64,000 nucleotides of DNA from Winogradskyella bathintestinalis (GTDB lineage Bacteria; Bacteroidota; Bacteroidia; Flavobacteriales; Flavobacteriaceae). The notes under the pieces are model-generated. The model saw nothing but the letters and a program-made list of their open reading frames with translations, did not search any database and had not been told where the DNA came from. Below, in pieces: positions 29,101 through 38,412 of the stretch. Positions within the stretch are counted from its first letter, which is position 1. Each line of letters begins with the position of its first letter. The stretch covers positions 1 to 64,000 of the forward strand of contig NZ_JASDDK010000002.1 of assembly GCF_030407435.1 (NCBI RefSeq). Direction: 5' to 3'. The translations under genes were made by a program, and so were the position numbers.

Positions 29101-32100
29101 ACAGAAATTGTAACTAGAACATGGACAGCAACTGATACTTGTGGCAATGTAGCTTCTGCCGATCAAATAATTTCAACGGAGGACATCACTCCACCAACAT
29201 TAACCATTCCTAGCGATGTAAAAGTGGAATGCGGAACGAGTTTAGATCCTGCCGATATCGGAAACGCAACAGCGACCGATGCTTGTGGCGAAGTAACAAT
29301 AACTTTTAACGATGTCTCAACTGTTGCATGTGGAACCACAGAAATCGTGACAAGAACATGGACGGCAACTGACGCTTGTGGCAATGTAGCTTCTGCCGAT
29401 CAAATAATTACAACGGAAGATACTACTGCTCCTACTTTTACGGTTCCGGCTGACATTACTATTGCGTGTGATGTCGATGCAACAGACCTTACATTAACAG
29501 GTGATGTAACGGACGAATCTGATAATTGTTCTTCTAACCTCAATGCTATTTTTACGGATAGTGTGGCAGATGGAACTTGTCCAAATAATTCAGTAATAAC
29601 AAGAACTTGGTCCTTAACAGACCAATGTGATAATTCTACAACATTTGTTCAAACCATAACAGTTCAAGATATCTCAGCGCCGATTATTGACGATTCAGGA
29701 GTTTCAAATATCGATATTCAGTGTGGAATTACTCTTGACGGAACACTAGAAAATTGGCTAGCTAATAATGCGGGAGCAACTGCTTCTGATAATTGTGGCA
29801 CTATAACTTGGACTAATGATTTTGGAGCTAATACAAATTTAAATTGCAGCGACGGAGCAATTGTAGTCACCTTTACAGCAACTGATAGTTGTGGTAATGC
29901 AGATACATTTACAGCAACCTATTCTATTATAGATACAAATGCACCTGTATTAACTGTGCCTAACGATATCACTGTTGAATGTGATGAAACTACCGATACC
30001 ACGAATACGGGAATGGCTACAGCAGTAGATGATTGTGCTGCAGTAAGTGTTTCCTTTACAGATTCCGAAGTTGAAGCTTGTGGAAATACCAAAACCATTA
30101 CAAGAAACTGGTCAGCAACCGATGCTTGTGGGAACTCAGTTTCTGAAGATCAAATTATAACTGTTAAAGACACAAAGAATCCTACTTTTACAGTCCCTGC
30201 CGATATTACTATTGAATGTGATGTAGATGTTACCAATCTAGCTCTCACAGGTGATGTAACGGATGAAGCTGATAATTGCGCTACCGATCTAGATGCTACT
30301 TTTACAGATAGTATTGCTGATGGAATTTGTTCAGGATCTTCTATAATTACTAGAACTTGGTCCTTAACAGACGATTGTGATAATACTACAACCAATGTTC
30401 AAACTATAATAATTCAAGATACCACACCACCAACGTTTTCTGTGCCTGCCGATATCACTATAGCATGTGATGTAGATGCTACGGATTTATCATTAACAGG
30501 TGATGTAACTGATGAAGCGGATAGCTGTTCGTCTAATCTCGAAGCTGTTTTTACGGATAGTGTTGCTGACGGAACTTGTCCAGGCGCTTCTATTATAACA
30601 AGAACTTGGTCCCTAACAGACGATTGTGATAATACCACCACATCTATCCAAACGATTACTATACAAGACACAGCACCACCAATGATTGATGAAACAACTG
30701 TTGAGAATATTAATATAGAATGTGGTATAGATCCAAAGGAAACACTAGAACTTTGGCTTAATAATAACGCCGGAGCAACAGCAACTGATTCTTGCGGAGA
30801 TGTTACTTGGACTAACGACTTTGGATTTAATACAGATATTGATTGTGATAATAGTGCTATTATAGTAAGATTCACGGCGACTGACGAGTGTGGAAACTCA
30901 GCTACCGTAGCTGCTAGCTACTCAATTAGTGATACTCTTCCCCCGACATTAACGGTGCCAACTGATGTCACTATTGAATGTAATGAATCTACTGACCCAA
31001 CATTTACAGGAACTGCTATAGCGGTAGATGATTGTGCTGCGCCAAATATTTCGTTTACCGATTCTGAAGTCGAAGCTTGTGGAAACACAAAAACAATAAC
31101 ACGAACATGGACCGCAATTGATGTATGTGGTAATTCCGTTTCTGAAGACCAAATTATAACCGTTCAAGATACCACACCTCCAACATTCTCAGTACCTGCT
31201 GACATTACTCTAGAGTGCGATGTAGATGCTACAGATCTTACTATTACAGGTGATGTAACTGATGAAGCCGATAACTGTTCGGCTAACTTAGATGCTGTTT
31301 TTACTGACAGTCTTGCTGAAGGAACTTGTCCGGGTGCTTCTATTATAACAAGAACTTGGTCCTTAACAGACGATTGTGATAATACTACAACGTTTGTACA
31401 AACTATTACAGTTCAAGATACCACTCCTCCAACATTCTCAGTGCCTGCTGACATTACTCTTGAGTGCGATGCAGATGCTACAGATCTTACTATTACAGGT
31501 GATGTAAATGACGAAGCCGATAACTGTTCGGCTAACTTAGAAGCTGTTTTTTCTGATAGTCTTGCTGAAGGAACTTGTCCGGGTGCTTCTATTATAACAA
31601 GAACTTGGTCCTTAACAGACGATTGTGATAATACCACAACGTTTGTACAAACTATTACAGTTCAAGATACCACACCTCCAACATTCTCAGTACCTGCTGA
31701 TATTACTCTTGAGTGCGATGTGGATGTTACAGATCTTACTATTACGGGTAATGTTACTGATGAAGCCGATAACTGTTCGTCTAATCTAGAAGCTGTTTTT
31801 ACTGATAGTGTTACTGACGGAACTTGTCCAGGTTCTTCTATTATAACAAGAACATGGACATTAACGGATGATTGTGATAATACCACAACCTTAATGCAAA
31901 CTATTACAGTTCAAGATACCACACCTCCAACATTCTCAGTGCCTGCTGATATTACTCTTGAGTGCGATGTGGATGTTACAGATCTTACTATTACGGGTGA
32001 TGTTACTGATGAAGCCGATAACTGTTCGGCTAACTTAGATGCTGTTTTTACTGATAGTGTTACTGACGGAACTTGTCCAGGTTCTTCTATTATAACAAGA

Positions 32101-34209
32101 ACATGGACATTAACAGATGATTGTGATAATACCACAACCTTGATGCAAACTATTACAGTTCAAGATACCACACCTCCAACATTCTCAGTGCCTGCTGATA
32201 TTACTCTTGAGTGCGATGTGGATGTTACAGATCTTACTATTACGGGTGATGTTACTGATGAAGCCGATAACTGTTCGGCTAACTTAGATGCTGTTTTTAC
32301 TGATAGTGTTACTGACGGAACTTGTCCAGGTGCTTCTATTATAACAAGAACATGGACATTAACGGATGATTGTGATAATACCACAACCTTGATGCAAACT
32401 ATTACAGTTCAGGATACAACGGCACCATTAATCGATAATACCACTCTAGAAAATATTAATATTGAATGTGCGAGTTCTGCCGACGGAACTCTAGAAAGTT
32501 GGTTAGCAAATAACGCTGGAGCCACTGCGACTGATAATTGTGGTTTAGTAACTTGGACTAACAATTACGATTCTAACACAAATTTAAATTGTGAAGACGG
32601 TGGCATTTCAGTCATATTTACGGCAACCGATGACTGTGGAAATAGTTCTACGGTTTCAGCAACATATTCTGTAATAGATACGGTAGCACCAATTCTTACA
32701 GTTCCTTCGGATATTACTATTGAATGTAACCAAAGTATCGATCCATCAATTACAGGAATGGCTTCAGCTGAAGATGAATGCGCTGAGACTGATATAACCT
32801 ATGAAGACTCTGAAGAAATTACTTGTGGAAACGCAAAGTCAATTACTAGAACTTGGACTGCAACGGATACATGTGGCAATACGGTATCAGTAAATCAAAT
32901 AATCAATGTTCAAGATACCACTGCCCCAACGTTTACTGTGCCCCAAGATTTAACAATAGAATGCAATGGTGATACGCAAGATTTGAATATAACGGGTGAT
33001 GTAACTGATGAATCTGATAATTGTTCAACTGATCTAAATGCTACATTTACAGATAATATAATAGATGGTAATTGTCCAGGTGAATTTATGATTACAAGAA
33101 CTTGGTCATTAACCGACGATTGTAACAATACCACCACGCTGGTACAAACCATAACTGTTCAAGATACAGCGGCTCCTGTTTTTAATGAAATGTTACCATC
33201 AGATATTGATGCTGAATGCGATGCTATACCAGCTGCAGACACTTTAACAGCAACGGATAGCTGTGGTACGGTTGAGGTTACTTTTGAAGAAGAAACTATC
33301 AATGGGTTATGTCTTGGAGATTATATTATTCAGCGTACTTGGAAAACTGAAGATAGTTGTGGAAATTTAGCTGAGCATACACAATTAATTACGGTACAAG
33401 ATACTACGGCACCAGCGTTGGTATCTCCATTAGAAGAAAATATTGTAGTAGCTTGTGATGGTATTCCTGAAAAACCAAGTTTAGTATTTGAAGATTCTTG
33501 TTCTAACGATATCACCGTTACTTATAATGAAACGTCAACGCAAACGAACATTTCTGAAGACTACAACATTACAAGAGTTTGGACCGTTACAGATGATTGT
33601 GGAAACACAGCTGATTATACACAAAATATTAGTGTAGAGCTTAACAATGTAATAAACGTAGAAGACGGTTTCCGTTGTGTACTAGATATTGAATTTGATT
33701 TATTCGAATTGTTGTCTGGTAATTATAATAGGGATGGCAGTTGGAGTGTTATTGGTGGAGATACAACTCTAAACGGAAGTTCTTTCGATCCATCTACTGC
33801 AGAAGTAGGAGAATATACATTTTTGTATGCTATTACAGACGGACCTTGCCCAACAGAAGTTGAAGTCAATGTTACTATTGATGATGATTGCTTAGTATTA
33901 CCATGTAGTTCTGTAGATAATATTCTTATTTCTAAAACGGTAACGGCTAATGGTGATAATGTAAATGATTATTTTACCGTACAATCTATTGAGGAATGTG
34001 GTTTTGTAATAGAATTACAGATATTCAATCGATGGGGTGCAGAAATATATAAATCTAACAATTACCAAAATGATTGGAATGGAGAAGCTCATAGTTCTTC
34101 AATAGGAAGTTCAGGTAAAGTCCCAACTGGTACCTATTATTATATAATTAATGTGAAAAATAGTGGATTGGCACCATTCACAGGTCCTATTTACGTAGCA
34201 ACAAATTAA
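26149..34209 (+). CDS. Giant HYR-like repeat protein with T9SS type-B sorting domain
   Basis: The 2,686-residue protein has a signal peptide (about 1-28), a unique N-terminal globular region (about 29-375), a DUF11-like beta domain (about 377-540), and then some two dozen Ig-like modules resembling hyalin repeats, each opening D-TTPPT-x-x-VPxDIT and carrying about four Cys (VECG, DACG, TCG, DACG). Five 79-residue modules occupy 695-1089 and five 83-residue modules 1673-2087. The last 100 residues (from about 2585; SKTVTANGDNVNDYF, FNRWGAEIYKS, PTGTYYYIINVK) are the gliding-motility type C-terminal domain that routes proteins through the type IX secretion system (type B, kept attached or released with PorP/SprF help). 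It is probably a cell-surface adhesin or filament. The frame is open throughout. Confidence 0.93.
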   Translation: MKKTTQFFHLHKIFLGFALVLSFASFAQVQKAFAPRFNQTVKGDVTIIANNIISRTSTGNYTGASGNHNFNNNVYVDIDADNSTFNSSSANFTNPEPQLACLSIRKAYLYWAAADLEPGYLNSDNNANWNYNNVKLMLPGQTSYNTITADEVIFRGRNTHFSNDPYICVKDITSDLLNISNPYGKYQVANIEAKTGSLIGHGGGNTGTSGGWQIVFVYESPNLPSKNVSLFDGYAHISNGISGIDKDFDINFNGFQTISSGPVNAKFVIGALEGDRDLSGDRLQIRNRFGNFVDLSAPNRSSSNFFNSRITVGNSNFTDRNPASTNTLGFDAAVFELNNGGAFNSIIGNSQTSAQIRLTSNQETYGLYLLGLSIDVWAPDMNPIEMVLNTGGNSINPDSTIGVNFNLQNLGNDNAVNFEISTLLPPQLEFLPGNLPNGITYTLDNDSNELTFFIADGLLSVGSPLIDVDFEFKVKDECYFLEDGCALSYPFQFNATYNGVLNPSDFSTLSSATINDCNVGILDPTVITFNQPSEAIWATPINELDRALNCDDTDALALAQSLSPETDKCDFTYTKVTGDFVPDENCQSTGTYTNTWVFTDACGRTSSEYVQVITIGNPNGPDFNEVLPESITVQCDNIPEATILTASALCGETSLTYNETRANGNCSNQFTLTRVWTATDDCNNTNKHIQVITVEDTTPPTLTIPSDVKVECGTSLEPADIGNATATDACGEVTLTFNDVSTATCGSTEIVTRTWTATDACGNVASADQIISTEDTTPPTLTIPGDVKVECGTSLEPADIGNATATDACGEVTITFNDVSTATCGSTEIVTRTWTATDACGNVASAIQIISTEDTTPPTLAIPSDVKVECGTSLDPADIGNATATDACGEVTITFNDVSTATCGSTEIVTRTWTATDACGNVASADQIISTEDTTPPTLTIPSDVKVECGTSLDPADIGNATATDACGEVTITFNDVSNAACGTTEIVTRTWTATDTCGNVASADQIISTEDITPPTLTIPSDVKVECGTSLDPADIGNATATDACGEVTITFNDVSTVACGTTEIVTRTWTATDACGNVASADQIITTEDTTAPTFTVPADITIACDVDATDLTLTGDVTDESDNCSSNLNAIFTDSVADGTCPNNSVITRTWSLTDQCDNSTTFVQTITVQDISAPIIDDSGVSNIDIQCGITLDGTLENWLANNAGATASDNCGTITWTNDFGANTNLNCSDGAIVVTFTATDSCGNADTFTATYSIIDTNAPVLTVPNDITVECDETTDTTNTGMATAVDDCAAVSVSFTDSEVEACGNTKTITRNWSATDACGNSVSEDQIITVKDTKNPTFTVPADITIECDVDVTNLALTGDVTDEADNCATDLDATFTDSIADGICSGSSIITRTWSLTDDCDNTTTNVQTIIIQDTTPPTFSVPADITIACDVDATDLSLTGDVTDEADSCSSNLEAVFTDSVADGTCPGASIITRTWSLTDDCDNTTTSIQTITIQDTAPPMIDETTVENINIECGIDPKETLELWLNNNAGATATDSCGDVTWTNDFGFNTDIDCDNSAIIVRFTATDECGNSATVAASYSISDTLPPTLTVPTDVTIECNESTDPTFTGTAIAVDDCAAPNISFTDSEVEACGNTKTITRTWTAIDVCGNSVSEDQIITVQDTTPPTFSVPADITLECDVDATDLTITGDVTDEADNCSANLDAVFTDSLAEGTCPGASIITRTWSLTDDCDNTTTFVQTITVQDTTPPTFSVPADITLECDADATDLTITGDVNDEADNCSANLEAVFSDSLAEGTCPGASIITRTWSLTDDCDNTTTFVQTITVQDTTPPTFSVPADITLECDVDVTDLTITGNVTDEADNCSSNLEAVFTDSVTDGTCPGSSIITRTWTLTDDCDNTTTLMQTITVQDTTPPTFSVPADITLECDVDVTDLTITGDVTDEADNCSANLDAVFTDSVTDGTCPGSSIITRTWTLTDDCDNTTTLMQTITVQDTTPPTFSVPADITLECDVDVTDLTITGDVTDEADNCSANLDAVFTDSVTDGTCPGASIITRTWTLTDDCDNTTTLMQTITVQDTTAPLIDNTTLENINIECASSADGTLESWLANNAGATATDNCGLVTWTNNYDSNTNLNCEDGGISVIFTATDDCGNSSTVSATYSVIDTVAPILTVPSDITIECNQSIDPSITGMASAEDECAETDITYEDSEEITCGNAKSITRTWTATDTCGNTVSVNQIINVQDTTAPTFTVPQDLTIECNGDTQDLNITGDVTDESDNCSTDLNATFTDNIIDGNCPGEFMITRTWSLTDDCNNTTTLVQTITVQDTAAPVFNEMLPSDIDAECDAIPAADTLTATDSCGTVEVTFEEETINGLCLGDYIIQRTWKTEDSCGNLAEHTQLITVQDTTAPALVSPLEENIVVACDGIPEKPSLVFEDSCSNDITVTYNETSTQTNISEDYNITRVWTVTDDCGNTADYTQNISVELNNVINVEDGFRCVLDIEFDLFELLSGNYNRDGSWSVIGGDTTLNGSSFDPSTAEVGEYTFLYAITDGPCPTEVEVNVTIDDDCLVLPCSSVDNILISKTVTANGDNVNDYFTVQSIEECGFVIELQIFNRWGAEIYKSNNYQNDWNGEAHSSSIGSSGKVPTGTYYYIINVKNSGLAPFTGPIYVATN
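28231..29415 (+). repeat. Five tandem 237-bp repeats in the giant adhesin gene
   Basis: Copies begin at 28231, 28468, 28705, 28942 and 29179. Each encodes a 79-residue module starting EDTTPPTLTIPSDVKVECG. Differences are few, mostly single bases, including silent ones, so DNA as well as protein is conserved between copies. Confidence 0.95.
31165..32409 (+). repeat. Five tandem 249-bp repeats in the giant adhesin gene
   Basis: Copies begin at 31165, 31414, 31663, 31912 and 32161, each encoding an 83-residue module (QDTTPPTFSVPADITLECDV...). The last two copies differ by two bases in 249 when compared by eye, so they are recent duplicates or have been homogenised. Confidence 0.95.
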
Positions 34210-34219
34210 AACTTAACCA

Positions 34220-35155
34220 ATGAAGTTATCAAAAATTACAAGCGTTGTGATTCTCTTATTGAGTATGTCAACTGCATTTTCGCAGCAGTTACCTCAATTT
34301 ACACAATACATGTTTAATACAATTTCTATAAACCCAGCCTATGCTGGTAGTAGAGAAACCTTAAGTATTGTAGGTTTACATAGAAGTCAATGGGTGGGTT
34401 TAGAAGGAGGTCCCGAAACCCAAACCTTATCGGTCCATACACCACTAAGAAACGAAAACATGGGTTTAGGAATTTCCTTTATCAATGACAAATTAGGCTA
34501 TGAAAATTTTTCATACCTCTATGCCGATTACTCTTATACTATAAAAGCAACTGAAAGTATCAAATTAGCCTTTGGTTTAAAAGCTGGAATGACGCACTAC
34601 TTCTTAGATGAAGAATTACTAACCGACCCAAGTGTTGTTGGAGATCAATTTTTTAATGATGTCTCCAATCGATGGAGTCCCAACATTGGTGCTGGTTTGT
34701 ATTTACATTCATCGCGTTGGTATGCAGGCCTGTCGGTTCCAAGAATTCTAAATACTGACTATAATAAAGGACGTGAAGGTACTTTAGATTATGTAGCACT
34801 AGAGCGTATTAGTTACTATATTACTGGTGGATATGTTGTTGACCTCAGTGCTAATACAAAATTAAAACCTTCTGTTTTATTAAAAGCAACTAATGGAGCA
34901 CCACTTTCTTTTGATGTGTCAGCAAATTTTCTATTTAATGAAACATTATGGCTCGGAGCCGCTTATAGAGCTAACGAACATGCAGCAGCGCTTGGTGGTA
35001 TTGCCGATTTTCAAATATCAAAGCAATTTAGAATTGGTTATGCTTATGAATACCCACTTTCAGATATCGCCCCTTACACGAGCGGTACACATGAGATACT
35101 ACTCATGTTTGAAGTGTTTAAAAGCAAACGAATTAAATCACCAAGATATTTTTAA
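34220..35155 (+). CDS. PorP/SprF-family T9SS outer-membrane protein
   Basis: The 311-residue protein has a signal peptide (to about FSQQ, residue 23) and the PorP/SprF start LPQFTQYMFNTISINPAYAG, then a 14-strand-type beta-barrel with many aromatic-ended strands. SprF of Flavobacterium johnsoniae is needed to deliver the SprB adhesin to the surface; other paralogues sit next to their own type-B cargo. Here it starts 10 bases after the giant repeat protein, so it is most likely its dedicated outer-membrane anchor or export partner. Confidence 0.93.
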   Translation: MKLSKITSVVILLLSMSTAFSQQLPQFTQYMFNTISINPAYAGSRETLSIVGLHRSQWVGLEGGPETQTLSVHTPLRNENMGLGISFINDKLGYENFSYLYADYSYTIKATESIKLAFGLKAGMTHYFLDEELLTDPSVVGDQFFNDVSNRWSPNIGAGLYLHSSRWYAGLSVPRILNTDYNKGREGTLDYVALERISYYITGGYVVDLSANTKLKPSVLLKATNGAPLSFDVSANFLFNETLWLGAAYRANEHAAALGGIADFQISKQFRIGYAYEYPLSDIAPYTSGTHEILLMFEVFKSKRIKSPRYF

Positions 35156-35263
35156 ATAGAACCTAATTATATTTCGGACATGCTCAGAATTTATTCAAAT
35201 ATTTAAAAATACAAGTCTCGAAAAATAACGTGATGACCTTTGACTAACAATAAATCTAAACAC

Positions 35264-37195
35264 ATGAAAATAAAAATTTTAGCGCTTGTTCTAATTTTAT
35301 TCAGTTCGTTGTCTTTTGCTCAAACGAAACTGGCCGATAAATTTTTTGAGAATTTTGGCTATGTTAAGGCTATAGAATTATATGAAAAAGTGGTTGAAAA
35401 AGGAAATGCAGACGTCCATGTTCTAACCCGTTTAGGAGATGCCAACTACAATAATTCCAATTCCGAACAAGCGGTGTACTGGTATAAAAAAGCCTTAGAG
35501 GAACATAAAGATATTGAAGCGGAATATATATACAAATACATTCAGTCACTTAGAAGTGTCGGCGATTACGACGAAGCGGATAAATGGTTTAAAAAATTAC
35601 GTGAAGCCCAACAAGGAGATAGCAGATTAAAAGGCTATAACCCAGATAATGTTGATATTTTTGAAAAACTTACTTCGAAAAATGAAGAGCTTGTAGTGAC
35701 TATTGAAAACGTATCATTTAATTCTGAAAATTCAGATTTTGGTTCTTACATGTATAATAATACGTTATATTTTGCCTCTGCACGAGGTGATGACAATAAA
35801 GTTTATAGTTGGAATAAAGAGCCTTTTCTAGACATTTTCCAGATTGAAGTTACTGAGAATGAAACAGAGGATACACTTTCTTATGGGTCTCCTATTGAGA
35901 TTAATTCTGAAAATATAAATACAGACTATCATGAAGCATCAATAGCTATTACCTCCGATGGTAAAACATTGTACTTTACAAGAGATAATATTAATAAACG
36001 TAATAGGTTAAATTATGATAAAGAAGGAACTACCCATCTTAAAATATATAGAGCGACGCGTGACGGTGAAACTTGGTCTAATATAGAAGAATTACCATTT
36101 AACGATGAGGTGTTTTCCACCGGTCATCCTGTTTTGAGTTTAGATAACAAAACCTTATATGTGGTTTCTGATCGTGATGGAGGCATTGGTCAAACTGATA
36201 TATATTCGGTGGCCATTTATGAGGACGGTTCTTACGGCACACCGGTTAATTTAGGTGAAAATATAAACACTGAAGGTCGTGAAATGTTTCCATATGTGGC
36301 TAAAGATAGTACGTTCTATTTTTCTTCAGATGGTCATTTAAATTTAGGATTATTAGATATTTTTAAATCAAACATTTTAAAGGAAGAAACCATTACAGAA
36401 CCAGAAAATATTGGAGCTCCTTTTAATAGTGGATATGATGATTTCGCTTATTTTATAGATAGTGAAACTAAAAAAGGTTTTTTCTCTTCTAACCGACCAG
36501 ACGGAAAAGGTGGAGATGATATCTATAGTTTTAATATTACCGAATGTAACCAACAAATTACAGGCGTTGCTACAGAAGACGGTACCGGGATTATTTTAAG
36601 CAACGTTACGGTACAATTCATTGACGAAACAGGCAAAATTATCGCAGAAGTTGTAACCTTAGAAGATGGATCTTATACATTTGATGTTGAATGCAACACA
36701 ACTTATACCATTCTAGGAACTAAACCAGATTATAAAGAGGACCAACATACAATAACTACATCAAAAGAGAACAATAAAATTAATAAGGTTGATTTAGTTT
36801 TGAAGCCTTTAATTATAGACAGCCAGATTATAATAAATCCAATATTCTTTGACTTTGATAAATCTGCTATTAGAACAGATGCTCAGTACGAATTAGAAAA
36901 CATTATTGACGTACTACGTAAGCACCCTGAAATGATTATTAGAATTGAATCTCATACCGATAGTAGAGGACGTGATAAATACAATTTTAAGTTATCAAAT
37001 AGGCGTGCAAAATCAACAGCGGAATATATTATCTCTAGAGGTATTGATACTAGTAGAATAGTAAGCGCTGAAGGTTTTGGTGAGACACAATTATTAAATA
37101 AATGTGCTAACGGTGTAGAATGTACCGAGGAAGAACACCAACTTAATAGAAGGTCTTATTTCTATATAGTTAAAGGAGATAAAAAAAGAGAATAG
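35264..37195 (+). CDS. PorE-like protein: TPR, PD40 beta-propeller, carboxypeptidase-like and OmpA domains
   Basis: The 643-residue protein has a signal peptide (MKIKILALVLILFSSLSFAQ), TPR-like helices (about 25-120; YVKAIELYEKVVEKGNADVH), WD40-like PD40 strands (about 150-430; DGKTLYFTRDN, NKTLYVVSDRDGG, FFSSNRPDGKGGDDIY), a CarboxypepD_reg beta domain (about 435-510) and a C-terminal OmpA domain (FFDFDKSAIR, RIESHTDSRG, NRRAKSTAEY) that binds peptidoglycan. This is the layout of PorE-type proteins, which tether T9SS machinery to the cell wall. ATG 35264 is preferred to TTG 35240. It closes the adhesin-SprF-like cassette. Confidence 0.92.
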   Translation: MKIKILALVLILFSSLSFAQTKLADKFFENFGYVKAIELYEKVVEKGNADVHVLTRLGDANYNNSNSEQAVYWYKKALEEHKDIEAEYIYKYIQSLRSVGDYDEADKWFKKLREAQQGDSRLKGYNPDNVDIFEKLTSKNEELVVTIENVSFNSENSDFGSYMYNNTLYFASARGDDNKVYSWNKEPFLDIFQIEVTENETEDTLSYGSPIEINSENINTDYHEASIAITSDGKTLYFTRDNINKRNRLNYDKEGTTHLKIYRATRDGETWSNIEELPFNDEVFSTGHPVLSLDNKTLYVVSDRDGGIGQTDIYSVAIYEDGSYGTPVNLGENINTEGREMFPYVAKDSTFYFSSDGHLNLGLLDIFKSNILKEETITEPENIGAPFNSGYDDFAYFIDSETKKGFFSSNRPDGKGGDDIYSFNITECNQQITGVATEDGTGIILSNVTVQFIDETGKIIAEVVTLEDGSYTFDVECNTTYTILGTKPDYKEDQHTITTSKENNKINKVDLVLKPLIIDSQIIINPIFFDFDKSAIRTDAQYELENIIDVLRKHPEMIIRIESHTDSRGRDKYNFKLSNRRAKSTAEYIISRGIDTSRIVSAEGFGETQLLNKCANGVECTEEEHQLNRRSYFYIVKGDKKRE

Positions 37196-37221
37196 ATACT
37201 CCAACAAAATTTAGATGAAAG

Positions 37222-37253
37222 AGCAAGCATGTAATGAGCTTGCTTTTTTTTTT
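37222..37253 (+). terminator. Terminator of the adhesin locus
   Basis: AGCAAGC (37222-37228) pairs with GCTTGCT (37238-37244), followed by a ten-T run. Confidence 0.9.
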
Positions 37254-37850
37254 GCTTCTTAGCGTATTCCAAAACACATTAATAAATGTTGAATATAATT
37301 TCTATAGACGACTACCAATCGTATCAATAAATAATGTAGTGCCTATAATAAACCATGATTAGATCCTCTTAATAAATTCAATTATTAGAATCAATAACTA
37401 ATTTTCAATTTCAGTTATAGACGTATGAAAATTAAAAGATATGATGCATGTGAATTAAAATAATTGCTTTAAGCCTCTAATCTAATTAAAATAGAAATAT
37501 TTAATACTTCAATTAAATCTCAGGCGATGTCTCATTGAAATATTACAATGTATATCTGGTATATAAAATTCATAAAATAAACAGCTTTTAAATGAATTTC
37601 ACAAACTAAAATTATGGTGTTAATTGCTGCTATTACTAAAAATAATAAGTATCGTTGGTATTTTCAATCACAGTTACCATTGAATATGAAAGTTTAATGT
37701 TTAACTATATTATGAATACTGAAGTTATCCATTTAGACAAGATAGAAAAAAAATTGAATGGGGAAAATAATGTCATAGGGACAATTATCATAAATTTAAA
37801 TCAACTGAGGTTGATTATTAAGAAGAAAGGTCATTATATTAAAGCAAAAT
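37254..37850. other. Intergenic region, about 600 bp, no supported gene
   Basis: Very AT-rich stretch between the adhesin locus and the CAP gene. A 69-codon frame at 37655-37864 has no recognisable family, overlaps the end of the CAP gene and is not called. Several short open stretches hint at a decayed gene but none gives a convincing domain. Confidence 0.4.
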
Positions 37851-38348
37851 TTATCGCTTTATAAACATATTAGTAAAATACCACTTTCCTGCAGCATTCT
37901 TTTCAGCAGACACTTCAAAATCCGTAAAATCACCTTCAATATTTTCTTTATGCCCAGGACTATTCAACCATGCATTGACTACAGATGATGCCGAATTAAA
38001 GCCATAGGCCACATTTTCAGAAACCACATTAGCACTCGCATTAGCTTGTAAACTTTGTTGTCTCAAATAGAAATTATCATGAGATACGTTGTTAACCTCA
38101 ATCATATAGTCCGTATGTGTATATGCTACCGCCTTTACAGTACTATGATTTTGTAGTGGGTTCAATCCTTCATTTATTCTATAATCGTTAATTAGCTCCA
38201 TGATCTCTATTTCAATCTGTTTGGCTTGAGGTGCAACAGGAACATCAATAGCATTTATGGTTTCATCTTCCATAGAATCTTTAGAGCAAGATGTGAAATT
38301 AATAAAGATAAGAATTGCCAAAAATGGTAATAATTGAGAAACTTTCAT
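37851..38348 (-). CDS. CAP (SCP/PR-1) domain lipoprotein
   Basis: The 165-residue protein has a lipoprotein signal (INFTSC, Cys21) and a CAP domain (about 45-162): INDYRINEGLNPLQNHSTVK opens the domain, THTDYM and SHDNF supply the first His cluster, SENVAYGF and AWLNSPGHKENIEGDF are the conserved CAP signatures, and WYFTNMFIK ends it. Bacterial CAP lipoproteins act outside the cytoplasm; proposed roles include lipid binding or proteolysis, none proven for this type. Upstream are a 5'-UTR hairpin, a -7 element and an array of palindromic half-sites, suggesting tight regulation. Confidence 0.9.
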   Translation of the reverse strand: MKVSQLLPFLAILIFINFTSCSKDSMEDETINAIDVPVAPQAKQIEIEIMELINDYRINEGLNPLQNHSTVKAVAYTHTDYMIEVNNVSHDNFYLRQQSLQANASANVVSENVAYGFNSASSVVNAWLNSPGHKENIEGDFTDFEVSAEKNAAGKWYFTNMFIKR

Positions 38349-38350
38349 AA

Positions 38351-38391
38351 GTAGGTAATTTAGGTTTGGGACCTCTAAATTAGTGACCTAC
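38351..38391 (-). promoter_or_regulatory. Hairpin in the CAP gene leader
   Basis: GTAGGT-AATTTAG (38351-38363) faces CTAAATT-(4 nt)-ACCTAC (38375-38391). In the transcript it forms a 13-bp bulged stem ending about three bases before the CAP start codon, where it could limit ribosome access. Confidence 0.5.
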
Positions 38392-38412
38392 TTTATAAAA
38401 AAAAAAAATATT

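Noticed and set aside
28231-32409. Regular repeats as a possible CRISPR array
   Set aside because: Units are 237 and 249 bp, contiguous and coding, with no spacers.
28152-33515. Many similar 60-150-codon frames on the minus strand inside the giant adhesin gene
   Set aside because: They repeat with the 237- and 249-bp units, so they are antisense shadows of the repeats.
37655-37864. 69-codon plus-strand frame in the gap before the CAP gene
   Set aside because: No domain, no promoter, overlaps the CAP 3' end, weak composition; kept only as an intergenic remark.
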